Shown here one piece after another: positions 19,060 to 27,413 of a stretch of DNA of 64,000 nucleotides. The DNA comes from Nitrospirota bacterium (GTDB taxonomy: Bacteria; Nitrospirota; Thermodesulfovibrionia; UBA6902): the NCBI GenBank assembly GCA_016214845.1, contig JACRMS010000018.1, positions 43,577 through 107,576 on the forward strand, written 5' to 3'. The notes below the pieces were generated by a model, which was not told the DNA's origin, made no database searches, and saw nothing but the letters and a program-made list of their open reading frames with translations. Made by a program: the position numbers and the translations under genes. Numbering within the stretch: position 1 is the first letter of the stretch; the number at the start of each line of letters is the position of its first letter.

Positions 19060-20331
19060 CTACAGGTTGCCGCGCAGTCTCTCCGCATGGAGGATCCGTT
19101 TCACTCCAAGCCGGTATGCCGCCTCTCTCATCCTGCACTCCCGGTCACGGCAGAGTGAGTGGACATCATTAAAAGCAGAGATCATGGTATTTTTTAATTT
19201 TTGCAGGACCTTCTCTTCCTCCCAGTAATCGTTATTTAAATTCTGGCTCCACTCAAAATAGCTCACCACCACGCCGCCTGAATTGGCGAGGACATCAGGT
19301 ATCAGCATAATGTCCCTCTCTAAAAATATCCTGTCCGCCTCTGTTGTTGTCGGGGCATTGGCAAGTTCAAGGATTATCTTTGCCTTTATGTCCCCCGCGT
19401 TACTCCCGTTAAGCTGATCTGATAAAGCCGCGGGGATCAGAATGTCGCAGGCGCAGGCGAGCAACTGGTCATTGGAGATATTCTGTGTGCCCGGGAAACC
19501 GGCCACGCTGCCGGTCCTTTCCTTGTGAGCTATCACGCCGGGAATGTCGAGCCCCGTTTGATTTAGTATGGCCCCCTTTGAATCACTCACGGCAATGACC
19601 CTGTATCCTTCTTCATGCAGGATGCGCGCCGTGTTTTCGCCCACGTGTCCGAACCCCTGGACAGCTACACAGGCCCCGGATTTTTCAATGCCGCGCTTTT
19701 TCATCGCCTCTTCAAGTATGTAAATGCCTCCAAGCGCCGTAGAGTACCGTCTGGTTTTTATACCGCCTAATTCAACCGGCTTGCCTGTTACCACTGCGGG
19801 GGAATGTTTTCTCGTTATCCTTTCATATTCGTCAAGTATCCATGCCATTATCTGCTCATCGGTATAAACATCAGGCGCAGGAATGTCCCTGAACGGCCCT
19901 ATGAAATCCGCAATGGCGCGGATGTATCCGCGTGTCACCAGTTCAAGCTCGCTCCTGCTGAGTTCCTTCGGGTTTACCGCTACACCGCCCTTTGCCCCGC
20001 CAAAGGGGATGTTTACCACAGCGCATTTAAGCCCCATGAGAAACGCAAGATCGCTTATGTGCTCCACTGTCAGATCGGGATGAAACCTGATGCCGCCCTT
20101 GCCCGGCCCTCTTGCGTCGTTGTACTGCACCCTGTAGCCCAGGAACATCTTTGTCTTCCCCGCTTCGGTTTTCACGGGGAAATGCACGATGAAAGCACGC
20201 CTCGGCATTGCAAGTATTTCAAGTTCGTCTTCAGTAAGCGCGAGGTCGGAATAGATTGCATCAAGCTCGCTCATGCACAATCTGCAGAGGTTTTTTTCGT
20301 CAGCATGTATTCTCTCGTGGTTCTTGTTCAT
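19060..20331 (-). CDS. gdhA: glutamate dehydrogenase family protein
   Basis: This 423-residue Glu/Leu/Phe/Val dehydrogenase would interconvert glutamate and 2-oxoglutarate with NAD(P). It contains the substrate-side segments GPGKGGIRFHP and PFGGAKGGV (catalytic Lys), DIPAPDVYT, and a Rossmann domain starting VAVQGFGHVGENTA. The length and PEVLANSGGV-like ending (LIPDVLANSGGVVVSYFEW) fit the hexameric short form. AGGAGG precedes the ATG. Specificity for Glu rather than Leu or Phe is the likeliest reading but not proven. Confidence 0.92.
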   Translation of the reverse strand: MNKNHERIHADEKNLCRLCMSELDAIYSDLALTEDELEILAMPRRAFIVHFPVKTEAGKTKMFLGYRVQYNDARGPGKGGIRFHPDLTVEHISDLAFLMGLKCAVVNIPFGGAKGGVAVNPKELSRSELELVTRGYIRAIADFIGPFRDIPAPDVYTDEQIMAWILDEYERITRKHSPAVVTGKPVELGGIKTRRYSTALGGIYILEEAMKKRGIEKSGACVAVQGFGHVGENTARILHEEGYRVIAVSDSKGAILNQTGLDIPGVIAHKERTGSVAGFPGTQNISNDQLLACACDILIPAALSDQLNGSNAGDIKAKIILELANAPTTTEADRIFLERDIMLIPDVLANSGGVVVSYFEWSQNLNNDYWEEEKVLQKLKNTMISAFNDVHSLCRDRECRMREAAYRLGVKRILHAERLRGNL

Positions 20332-20480
20332 TGGGAATCCCGCCTCCTGTTATATAATATTTCCGCGAAATAGGGAAGTCTCGCAACCAGCGCGGAGCCG
20401 GGCTTGTTGATATTTCCTGGTGAATATTTTAACATGACAAGACTGGTCCCAACGGTCACAAAAAATAAAGGAGATATAAA

Positions 20481-21227
20481 ATGAAGAAAATTTCAATGTT
20501 AGTTGTCTTGTCGTTAACTTTAATGCTGATGGTTTCAAACGGCGCATATGCCGGGACGCCGAAGTCAGCTGAATTATCGCCGAAGCACGGGGACATTGTC
20601 ACGCAGCAAGATGCGTCTACCCTGTCCGGCAAAGTAGTGGAAACAATGAACAGCGGCGGTTACACGTATTGCAATATTGAGAGGAACGGTAAGAAGATAT
20701 GGGTGGCTGTTCCTGAAACACAGGTGAAGGTGGGGCAGACTTTATCTTTTCAGCCCGGCATGCCCATGGAGAATTTCGAGAGCAAAACTCTGCACCGGAC
20801 TTTCGATACAATAATTTTTTCGGGCGGGATCATGGAGCAGGGATCGGGTGCAGCAGCCGAGCCTGCCGGTCACAAAAAGGCTGAAGCCCCGGCAGCTAAA
20901 GCAATCAAGGTCAAAAAAGCTTCAGGGGCAAACGCATACACTGTAGCCGAACTTTACCAGAAGGGAAGCGAGCTCGACAAAAAAGAGGTTGTTGTCAGGG
21001 GACAGGTCGTCAAGGTGTCGGCCGAGATCATGGGGAAGAACTGGATACACATTCAGGACGGGACCGGAGACGCTTCAAAGGGCACTGATGATATTTTAGT
21101 TACATCAAAGGACCTTCCGTCAGTGGGGGATACTGTAACGGCAAAAGGCATCTTAGCTAAAGACAAGGACTTTGGAAGCGGGTATAAATACTCCGTGATA
21201 GTGGAAGAAGGCGACATCAAAAAATAA
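20481..21227 (+). CDS. periplasmic OB-fold protein (NrfJ-like)
   Basis: This 248-residue exported protein has a signal peptide ending AYA. The first beta-barrel-like module (about 48-118) contains SGKVVETMNSGGYTYCNIE and IWVAVP. After an Ala/Pro/Lys-rich linker (about 125-150), a second OB-fold module (about 152-246) has VVVRGQVVKVSAEIMGKNWIH and IQDGTG. Such two-module proteins resemble NrfJ-type and nucleic-acid-binding OB-domain exported proteins. The biochemical role is unknown. It has a good AAGGAG site and its own promoter region. Confidence 0.8.
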   Translation: MKKISMLVVLSLTLMLMVSNGAYAGTPKSAELSPKHGDIVTQQDASTLSGKVVETMNSGGYTYCNIERNGKKIWVAVPETQVKVGQTLSFQPGMPMENFESKTLHRTFDTIIFSGGIMEQGSGAAAEPAGHKKAEAPAAKAIKVKKASGANAYTVAELYQKGSELDKKEVVVRGQVVKVSAEIMGKNWIHIQDGTGDASKGTDDILVTSKDLPSVGDTVTAKGILAKDKDFGSGYKYSVIVEEGDIKK

Positions 21228-21233
21228 TATCGG

Positions 21234-21674
21234 CTATCCAAAGCGGCTAAGTATCTCAGCCTTATGAATTTTGGTCAGGTTAGCAGAAATATTTTTGTCT
21301 AACCTGGCTTTTACTTCCGGCTCTAATTTTTTGATAATGTCTTTATTGATCTTTTCGGTGGCTGCCAGATGCCAATTCACACAATCTTCTCTTTTTATTA
21401 AAGCGTTGATGTCCGCTGCTATTGTTTTGACCAGTTTTTTTCTGGTTTCCAGCTCCAGATGGTGAGGCTCTCCATATCCCTTTGCAACTTCACCTTCTCC
21501 CCCTCCTCCGGTGAATCTTCCCGCGGTATCGCTTAATTTCTCCGACAACTTGCCGTGTCCTTCAATAGAATCATAACCTTCCACCAATTCGATTTTGGGG
21601 CTTCCAACGGGCTGCCTGGTGACTCTGTAAGCTTTAAAATGTCCTAAATCAACAGTGATTATTATTGTGCTCAT
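21234..21674 (-). CDS. host-attachment / baeRF-like protein
   Basis: This 146-residue protein begins MSTIIITVDLGHFKAYRV, the pattern of the bacterial eRF1-domain-like family often labelled host attachment protein. A Gly-rich stretch (GRFTGGGGEG) is at about 50 and a helical C-terminal half with WHLAA follows. The start at 21674 is chosen because upstream in-frame codons run into the preceding gene. Family assignment rests on N-terminal and overall pattern only. It is adjacent to the next unknown gene with an 10 nt gap, suggesting a two-gene operon. Confidence 0.6.
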   Translation of the reverse strand: MSTIIITVDLGHFKAYRVTRQPVGSPKIELVEGYDSIEGHGKLSEKLSDTAGRFTGGGGEGEVAKGYGEPHHLELETRKKLVKTIAADINALIKREDCVNWHLAATEKINKDIIKKLEPEVKARLDKNISANLTKIHKAEILSRFG

Positions 21675-21684
21675 GACCGTTATC

Positions 21685-22206
21685 CTATTCTTTGAAGAAG
21701 CCGAGGGTTTCCATTTCATTCAGCGCCCACTCGTCCTGCACAAGCTCTTCATCGCCTATGCGTCTGACGCTGCGGGCATATTCCTTCAGGAAACAGTAGG
21801 CCATCCTCTTCTTCAGGGAATTCAATTTTATATCAATATTGGTGGCGGTATCCTTAAGCGCCCACCTTATGCTTAGATTTTTTATGACATCATCGAGCAT
21901 CCCGCTGCTTATGTCCGATTGTATCACCATGGTTAGTTTGTTCCCCGTTTCAGCAACAAGCTTCATCACCTGGTGCGGCTCGCTTAATTCGGCCTTGTTC
22001 TCTTTGGCCCATGCCTTAATATCAGAAACGTACTGCACGTTATGTATAAAATATTCCTTCCCGATGTCTTTCAATATCTCTTCGTAATCCTGCAGAAAAA
22101 TCACGGACTGCCTCCCATATATCAATTGTAAACATGCACTGAATGCTGTTTTGTTCGTTACGGCATCAAGAGACGTCAGAAGGGATTTGACCTTCCCTGA
22201 AATCAT
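21685..22206 (-). CDS. hypothetical protein, unrecognised
   Basis: This is a 173-residue, mostly helical, soluble-looking protein. The ATG at 22206 is preferred over a TTG one codon earlier; neither has a clear ribosome site. It has several short hydrophobic helices (SLLTSLDAVTNKTAFSACLQLIYG) and a conserved-looking ending DEWALNEMETLGFF. It appears cotranscribed with the baeRF-like gene downstream. No function assigned. Confidence 0.55.
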   Translation of the reverse strand: MISGKVKSLLTSLDAVTNKTAFSACLQLIYGRQSVIFLQDYEEILKDIGKEYFIHNVQYVSDIKAWAKENKAELSEPHQVMKLVAETGNKLTMVIQSDISSGMLDDVIKNLSIRWALKDTATNIDIKLNSLKKRMAYCFLKEYARSVRRIGDEELVQDEWALNEMETLGFFKE

Positions 22207-22367
22207 CAAGGCCGTATGTTCACAATAAAGATTAGCATGTCCAGCGGCAAAGTCAAGGTCATCATGCCGGGACGTTTCACACTCAAGTTTCCCTTATAAC
22301 TTCCCGATAAAATCAATACATAGACTGAAGCTGATAGGCAACGCGAAATGATGGGGGGTAATAAGCC

Positions 22368-23573
22368 ATGATTAAAAGGATTAAAGTTGGTCAGTTAAAA
22401 CCGGGAATTTTTATCCACGATTTAAATTGCGACTGGCTGCAGCACCCTTTCCTGACTAACAAGATCAAAGTCAAAGACGACGCAATCATTGAAAAGATCA
22501 TCAAATACGGAATCCACGAAGTCTACATTGACACCGACAAAGGACTGGATGTTGCAGAGGCCCGGACCAAAAATGAGGTAGACCTGGAAATTCAGGCAGG
22601 GCTTGATACACTTGCCGGCGCAAAGCCGGAGGTCAGCCCACGTATCCCGCTGAAAGAAGAGATTGTCAGGGCGAAGGAAATAATAAAAGAGGCGACAATA
22701 ACAATTCATAACCTCATGGAAGAGACAAGGCTCGGCAAACAGATCGAGGTCAAACAGGTCGAACACATTGTCGAAAAAATGGCCGATTCAATATTCAATA
22801 ATAAAGATGCGCTTATCAGCCTCGGCAGGATAAAACAGAAAGATGAATACACTTACATGCATTCACTGGCTGTATGCGCATTGTTGATCTCATTTGCAGA
22901 GCACCTCAATCTTGATTACGAGACAATAAAGGCTGTCGGCGTCGGTGGGCTATTGCACGACATCGGTAAAGTGAAGGTGCCAGAAGAGATCCTTAACAAG
23001 AAAGGGGCTTTATCGGAAGAGGAATTTTATAAGATGAAAGCACACGTATTCCACGGTTGCGCGATCCTTGAACAAAACGCCGGTATCTGTGAAACCTCTA
23101 TATGTGTGGCTGCCCATCACCATGAGCGGTTAGACGGCACAGGTTATCCCGGGAATCTGAAAGGGGACGAGATCAGCCGGTTCGGGCAGATGGCTGCAAT
23201 TGCGGATGTATATGATGCACTGACATCCGACAGATGTTATAAAACTAAAATGCCGCCTACCGAGGCCTTAAGAAGGGTGTTTGAGTGGAGTGATATTTAT
23301 TTTAATAAAGGGCTTGTAGAGCAATTTATCTGTTGTGTTGGTATCTATCCGGTCGGCACGCTGGTGCGGCTTGAAAGCGGCCTGCTTGGCGTAGTGATCG
23401 AGCATGGTGAAAAAGGATTGCTGCATCCGGTGGTCCGCGCTGTTTACGATGCAAAAAAAGAACGATTCATTACGACTTATGACATTGACCTTTCGAAACC
23501 GTCTTCAGATAATATCTTGAGGTATGAATCGCCGGAGAGATGGAATATAACGACCGAAAGCTATTTATATTAA
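22368..23573 (+). CDS. HD-GYP cyclic-di-GMP phosphodiesterase
   Basis: This 401-residue signalling enzyme has an N-terminal DUF3391-type domain (about 1-130, MIKRIKVGQLKPGIFI) and an HD-GYP domain. The metal-binding HD is at 197-198 (GLLHDIGKVKVP), then H226/H229 in AHVFHG, HHH at 250-252, and GYP at 259-261 (LDGTGYP), followed by ADVYDALTSDR. All catalytic residues are present, so hydrolysis of c-di-GMP to GMP is expected. The gene is monocistronic with a GGGGGG-rich ribosome site. Confidence 0.95.
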   Translation: MIKRIKVGQLKPGIFIHDLNCDWLQHPFLTNKIKVKDDAIIEKIIKYGIHEVYIDTDKGLDVAEARTKNEVDLEIQAGLDTLAGAKPEVSPRIPLKEEIVRAKEIIKEATITIHNLMEETRLGKQIEVKQVEHIVEKMADSIFNNKDALISLGRIKQKDEYTYMHSLAVCALLISFAEHLNLDYETIKAVGVGGLLHDIGKVKVPEEILNKKGALSEEEFYKMKAHVFHGCAILEQNAGICETSICVAAHHHERLDGTGYPGNLKGDEISRFGQMAAIADVYDALTSDRCYKTKMPPTEALRRVFEWSDIYFNKGLVEQFICCVGIYPVGTLVRLESGLLGVVIEHGEKGLLHPVVRAVYDAKKERFITTYDIDLSKPSSDNILRYESPERWNITTESYLY

Positions 23574-23745
23574 TTTTTCCCAAACGCATAAATTCATCTG
23601 TCCTTCCCCAAAATTCTTTTTTTGAGATTGTGATTCCCCTCACCTGTATAAAAGACCATACTACAGTAAAATACAATAAGATCTAAACAGCAGTTGGTCG
23701 CGCCATCGACATTGGGAATGATAGCGACCATGAAGGGAAGAGAAT

Positions 23746-23871
23746 ATGTTAGGTGAATTAAAAAATGCTTACAGCAAGCTTGCCGCCTTTCTCAGAGAAA
23801 AGAGGCTGAAAAGACAAAAAGCCCTTTTTCAGATGAGATTGATGTCGGGCTGTGTAAGAAGAGTAAAGTAA
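23746..23871 (+). CDS. possible 41-residue basic small protein
   Basis: This short frame (MLGELKNAYSKLAAFLREKR..., ending VRRVK) has an AGGGAAG ribosome site 7 nt before the ATG. It is highly basic and predicted helical. It fills the gap between the HD-GYP gene and pth. It could be a real small protein or chance; no homolog is recalled. Confidence 0.3.
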   Translation: MLGELKNAYSKLAAFLREKRLKRQKALFQMRLMSGCVRRVK

Positions 23872-23915
23872 GAAAACCGGAAGCGCCGGGGAAAGGGCCT
23901 TCGCTCCAAGTCCCG

Positions 23916-24491
23916 TTATAGCTCTTCCACTTTGTTTGCTCTGTGAAATATGTTCTGGGCTGAAGATATTCCTTTATTAAAGATAATTGGAATCGCGTCA
24001 ACAGCCTTTTCAACTGCCTCTTTTATTATTGCTTTTTCCTGTCTGGTAAAATTTCGCAGTACATATTCTTCAACTGGGACCCTGTCAGGGCGGCCTATGC
24101 CGATTTTCAATCTTACAAAGTCCTTTGTTCCTAATATTTCTATTATTGATTCAACGCCCCTATGCCCGCCTGATGAGCCTGATTTTTTTATCCTGATAAC
24201 GCCTGTTGCAGTATCAATATCATCCTGAACGACAAGGATGTTATCAATGTCTTCGTATTTTTTTATCGCTTCCCTTACCGCTAAACCGCTTCTGTTCATA
24301 AAAGTAAGAGGCTTTATGAGGAGCGCGTCCTGGCCCTCAATAAAGCCTCTTCCTGATATATAATTCTTTGTCCTGTTTTTTAAAGGGATGGAAAATCTCG
24401 CGGACAAGACATCCATAACCATGAACCCGATATTATGCCTTGTATCGGCATAATCATCTCCAGGGTTACCCAGTCCTGCTACGAGCCACAT
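23916..24491 (-). CDS. pth: peptidyl-tRNA hydrolase
   Basis: This 191-residue enzyme recycles peptidyl-tRNA that falls off the ribosome. It has the family catalytic set: N in GLGNPG near residue 7, H in DTRHNIGF near residue 19, and D in VVQDDID near residue 92, plus SGGHRGVESI. It follows rplY after 7 nt, as in many bacteria, and ends the prs-rplY-pth unit. Confidence 0.96.
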   Translation of the reverse strand: MWLVAGLGNPGDDYADTRHNIGFMVMDVLSARFSIPLKNRTKNYISGRGFIEGQDALLIKPLTFMNRSGLAVREAIKKYEDIDNILVVQDDIDTATGVIRIKKSGSSGGHRGVESIIEILGTKDFVRLKIGIGRPDRVPVEEYVLRNFTRQEKAIIKEAVEKAVDAIPIIFNKGISSAQNIFHRANKVEEL

Positions 24492-24498
24492 TTGGACT

Positions 24499-25176
24499 TT
24501 ATTTTCCTTTCTGTTCTTTCTGCTCTCCTTCTTCCTCTGCCTTGCCTTTGGCCTTTATCACCTCAGGTTCGGCAACCGCCGCAGCCTCAACAGGCGCCGC
24601 AACTACCTCTTCCTTGGGAGCGGTGACTGAAAGTATGACCTCGGAGGGGTCTGTAACAATCTTTAGCCCTTCCTGGGGAGGGATGTCGCTCACGTGAAGG
24701 GAATGCCCGATCTCGACAGGGCTGGCGTCGATCTCGATCTTGTCGGGTATCTGTGTAGGGAAGCATTCGACCTCGATTTCTCTTACCCGGTGCTGCATAA
24801 TTCCGCCCATCTTAATACCGGCCGGTTCTTTAATTATGACGACGGGAATAGTGACCTTGATTTTCTTCTGCAGCGATACTTCAATGAAGTCCACATGCAG
24901 CAGTTCCTCGGAGACCGGCTCCCTCTGATAATCTTTCACGAGCACAGGATGCTCGGATGTTTTAGAATCACCCTCATTAAGGACAAGGGTTATCAGAGCG
25001 TGTTCTCCGCCGCCGGAGTATATGAGTTTCTGTATTTCCTTTCTGTTCAATTTAATCGGGACGGCTTCTCCCACTCCATACATCACGGCAGGCAGTAAAT
25101 CCTGCCTCCTTAAACTCCTTGCGGTCCCCTTTCCGGTCTCTGACCTTCTATCTGCCTTGATTAAAATCTTTTCCAT
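24499..25176 (-). CDS. rplY: 50S ribosomal protein L25/Ctc, long form
   Basis: This 225-residue 5S-rRNA-binding ribosomal protein is of the TL5/Ctc type. Residues 1-95 are the L25 core (RSETGKGTARSLRR, PVLVKDYQ), 96-190 the beta-rich C-terminal domain (GGIMQHRVREIEVEC), and the last 35 residues an Ala/Glu/Lys tail. Its position between prs and pth is a conserved bacterial gene order. Confidence 0.95.
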   Translation of the reverse strand: MEKILIKADRRSETGKGTARSLRRQDLLPAVMYGVGEAVPIKLNRKEIQKLIYSGGGEHALITLVLNEGDSKTSEHPVLVKDYQREPVSEELLHVDFIEVSLQKKIKVTIPVVIIKEPAGIKMGGIMQHRVREIEVECFPTQIPDKIEIDASPVEIGHSLHVSDIPPQEGLKIVTDPSEVILSVTAPKEEVVAAPVEAAAVAEPEVIKAKGKAEEEGEQKEQKGK

Positions 25177-25199
25177 TTTTTTATTACCTCCATAAAGCT

Positions 25200-25275
25200 A
25201 TTTGTGTTCTGATTTATGAAACCCTCTCTCCTGAGGCGAGTCCGCCGGAGCGGAGAAACAAGTCCAGGGTGACAA
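25200..25275. repeat. degenerate word repeat, family D
   Basis: This gap between prs and rplY contains CTGAGGCGAGTCCGCCGGAG and AAACAAGTCCAGGGTGACA. The latter matches the right arm of the 54720-54793 element (AACAAGTTCAGGGTGACAG). Confidence 0.5.
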
Positions 25276-25284
25276 TTATCTGTT

Positions 25285-26226
25285 TTATAAAAAAAGCGAA
25301 CTGATCGACGTTTCCTCGTGAATCCTTTTAATTGCCTCACCAAGCAGCGGCGCTACCGAAAGCGTGGTGAGTTTTTTACATTTCTCTTTTTTATCACATG
25401 CCGGAATGGTGTTCGTTATAATTACTTCTTCAAGGACTGATTCATTAATTCTCTCCAGCGCGGGACCTGAAAGCACAGCATGTGCGCAAGCGGCAACAAC
25501 GCGTTTTGCGCCGTTTGCTTTAATTGCAGCAGCAGCCTGTGTAATAGTCCCGGCAGTGTCTATCATGTCATCAAACAGGATGGCGCTTTTGTCCTTTACA
25601 TCGCCGATAACATGCATCACCTGAGACACATTTGCCTTTTCGCGGCGTTTATCTATAATGGCGAGTGTGGCATCCAGCCTCTTTGCAAACGCCCTGGCCC
25701 TCTCAACGCCGCCTGCGTCAGGAGAAACAACAACGATATTATTTAAATATTCCTTTTTCACGTAATCAGCAAGGACAGGCGCCGAATAGAGATGGTCCAC
25801 GGGTATATCAAAGAAACCCTGGATTTGTCCTGCGTGCAAATCAATGGTAAGCACCCTGTTTACTCCTGTTGCGTTTAATAAATCCGCAACCACCCTTGCT
25901 GAGATGGGGACCCTCGGCTGCGCCTTTCTGTCCTGCCTGGAATATCCGTAATACGGAATGACCGCGGTGATCCTCGCTGCCGAAGCGCGTCTTAAGGCGT
26001 CTATCATCAGAAGCAATTCCATTATACTGCTGTTAACAGGCATACACGTCGATTGAACTACAAATACGTCAGAGCCTCTTACGTTTTCATTTATCTGCAC
26101 CATTATCTCGCCGTCGCTGAACGTAGAGACCGTAGCATCGCCGACCGAAATTTTCAAGACATCAGCAATCTCTTTTGCCAATGCCCTGTTGGAATTGCCT
26201 GTAAATAATTGAATACCTGAAGGCAT
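25285..26226 (-). CDS. prs: ribose-phosphate pyrophosphokinase (PRPP synthase)
   Basis: This 313-residue class I PRPP synthase transfers pyrophosphate from ATP to ribose 5-phosphate for nucleotide, His and Trp synthesis. Typical segments are [43 protein letters not shown] and the PRPP loop [11 protein letters not shown]. The ATG has AAGGAGG 5 nt upstream. It supplies PRPP used by TrpD (54888) and other pathways. Confidence 0.97.
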   Translation of the reverse strand: MPSGIQLFTGNSNRALAKEIADVLKISVGDATVSTFSDGEIMVQINENVRGSDVFVVQSTCMPVNSSIMELLLMIDALRRASAARITAVIPYYGYSRQDRKAQPRVPISARVVADLLNATGVNRVLTIDLHAGQIQGFFDIPVDHLYSAPVLADYVKKEYLNNIVVVSPDAGGVERARAFAKRLDATLAIIDKRREKANVSQVMHVIGDVKDKSAILFDDMIDTAGTITQAAAAIKANGAKRVVAACAHAVLSGPALERINESVLEEVIITNTIPACDKKEKCKKLTTLSVAPLLGEAIKRIHEETSISSLFL

Positions 26227-26236
26227 CTTACCTCCT

Positions 26237-26321
26237 TTAATAGTTAAGAGTTGAAAATTAAAAGTGAATAGTTAAAAGTTATTATCACAACTTTTAACTC
26301 TAAACTCTTCACTTTTAACTC
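26237..26321. repeat. quasi-palindromic word repeat, family B (GTTAAAAGTT)
   Basis: The left arm TAGTTAAGAGTTGAAAATTAAAAGTGAATAGTTAAAAGTT faces the right arm AACTTTTAACTCTAAACTCTTCACTTTTAACTCTC, its near reverse complement. It lies between prs and tRNA-Gln and directly abuts the tRNA-linked hairpin. Confidence 0.85.
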
Positions 26322-26344
26322 TCAATTTTGCATAGCAAAATTGA
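26322..26344. terminator. tRNA-linked hairpin (CAATTTTGC/GCAAAATTG)
   Basis: A perfect 10-bp stem TCAATTTTGC / GCAAAATTGA with a 3-nt loop starts 2 nt past the 3' end of tRNA-Gln. The same stem sequence follows two other CCA-encoding tRNAs in this window (62603-62627, 62786-62812). A role as terminator or processing signal is inferred. Confidence 0.6.
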
Positions 26345-26346
26345 AT

Positions 26347-26421
26347 TGGCTGGGGCGGGAGGATTCGAACCTCCGGATGGGAGATCCAAAATCTCCTGAC
26401 TTGCCGCTTGTCGACGCCCCA
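26347..26421 (-). tRNA. tRNA-Gln(TTG)
   Basis: This is a 75-nt cloverleaf with acceptor stem TGGGGCG/CGCCCCA, anticodon loop TTTTGGA (anticodon TTG) and T-arm GGAGG-TTCGAAT-CCTCC. The 3' CCA is encoded. It sits between ispE and prs, the usual place for tRNA-Gln in related genomes. Confidence 0.95.
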
Positions 26422-26427
26422 ATTACA

Positions 26428-26504
26428 GAGTTTGGGGTCAAGAGTCTGGAGTTAAGTAATCGGTATTTTTTTAACTCTATACTCATGACTCTTAACTCTA
26501 ATCC
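26428..26504. repeat. quasi-palindromic word repeat, family B
   Basis: The arm GGGGTCAAGAGTCTGGAGTTAAG faces TTAACTCTATACTCATGACTCTTAACTC. It separates the 5' end of tRNA-Gln from the ispE stop, so tRNA-Gln is flanked on both sides by elements of the same family. Confidence 0.75.
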
Positions 26505-27412
26505 GTTATCGTCTGTACTACCGCGGTCCAGCAATCCTGAAAAGTGCCGGAGGCCTTTTCTGCCGCCTGTGCCGAGCCAAATACCCCGAAGACCGTCGAA
26601 CCGCTGCCGCTCATCATGGAAAACACCGACTCCTGTTCTTTTAGCCTTTCCTTTATTTCGCTAATTACAGGATAGCCCTTGATGACTACGGATTCAAGAT
26701 CATTTGAGACAGTACCCGCTACTTTTTCAAGTTCGGCTCTCTCTATTTGCCGGATCAAAAACTCAATATTATCATCTTTATCTGCTTTTTTTGTCAACTC
26801 TGAAGGGAGTTGGGACTTTGGACCTGAGATTCGGGATTTAAACTCTCTGTATGCCCATGCGGTAGAAATATGGACAGGTGGTTTAACAAGCAGGATATCC
26901 GCGGATTGTTCAGCCTTACAGGGAGTCAGCTTCTCACCTCTGCCATGTGCAACACAAAGCGGATCATGAAGAAAAAAAGGCACATCAGAGCCAAGCTTTT
27001 CCGCCGTTCTACATAGCTCTTCCTTAGAAAGGCCAAGCGACCATAATTTATTCAGTCCCGCGAGAGCGGCGGCGGCATCGCTGCTTCCTCCCCCAAGTCC
27101 TGCGCCGGCCGGTATATTCTTGTCTAATTGTATTAGTGCCCCTTCAGTAACGCCATATGTATTTTTCAAAAGCATCGCTGCCTTGTAAACGAGATTTTCC
27201 TCAAGAGGGATTTGTGCGTCTGTTTTTACCCTTACCTCTTTTGAAGGGGCAAATGTCAGCACATCATAAAGGGTCACCTTCTGCATCAGGCTCTGAATTT
27301 CGTGAAAGCCGTCATCACGCAAGCCGAGTACATTCAAAAACCAGTTTATCTTTGCAGGGGCCTTTATGGTGAGGGATGGCGGATGGGGGACGAGGGGCGC
27401 GCGCTTGGCCAT
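26498..27412 (-). CDS. ispE: 4-diphosphocytidyl-2-C-methyl-D-erythritol kinase
   Basis: This 304-residue GHMP-superfamily kinase of the MEP isoprenoid pathway phosphorylates CDP-ME. It has APAKINWFLNVLG at the N-terminus, the ATP loop PAGAGLGGGSSDAAA and the third GHMP motif MMSGSGSTVFGVF. Residues about 188-207 (KSRISGPKSQLPSELTKK) are encoded by a word-repeat insertion (26790-26848) in a variable loop. The final residues overlap family B repeat sequence. The start lies 1 nt after the TPR lipoprotein gene, on the same strand. Confidence 0.94.
   Translation of the reverse strand: MAKRAPLVPHPPSLTIKAPAKINWFLNVLGLRDDGFHEIQSLMQKVTLYDVLTFAPSKEVRVKTDAQIPLEENLVYKAAMLLKNTYGVTEGALIQLDKNIPAGAGLGGGSSDAAAALAGLNKLWSLGLSKEELCRTAEKLGSDVPFFLHDPLCVAHGRGEKLTPCKAEQSADILLVKPPVHISTAWAYREFKSRISGPKSQLPSELTKKADKDDNIEFLIRQIERAELEKVAGTVSNDLESVVIKGYPVISEIKERLKEQESVFSMMSGSGSTVFGVFGSAQAAEKASGTFQDCWTAVVQTITD
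26790..26848. repeat. word-repeat insertion inside ispE
   Basis: Read on the coding strand, it has GAGTTTAAATCCCGAATC and CCAAAGTCCCAACTCCC words, the same kind found in intergenic elements. It is in frame and adds about 20 residues to a surface loop. Confidence 0.6.
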
Positions 27413-27413
27413 T

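Noticed and set aside
22924..22995. Degenerate HD-GYP
   Set aside because: All metal and GYP residues are present, so the enzyme is expected to be active.
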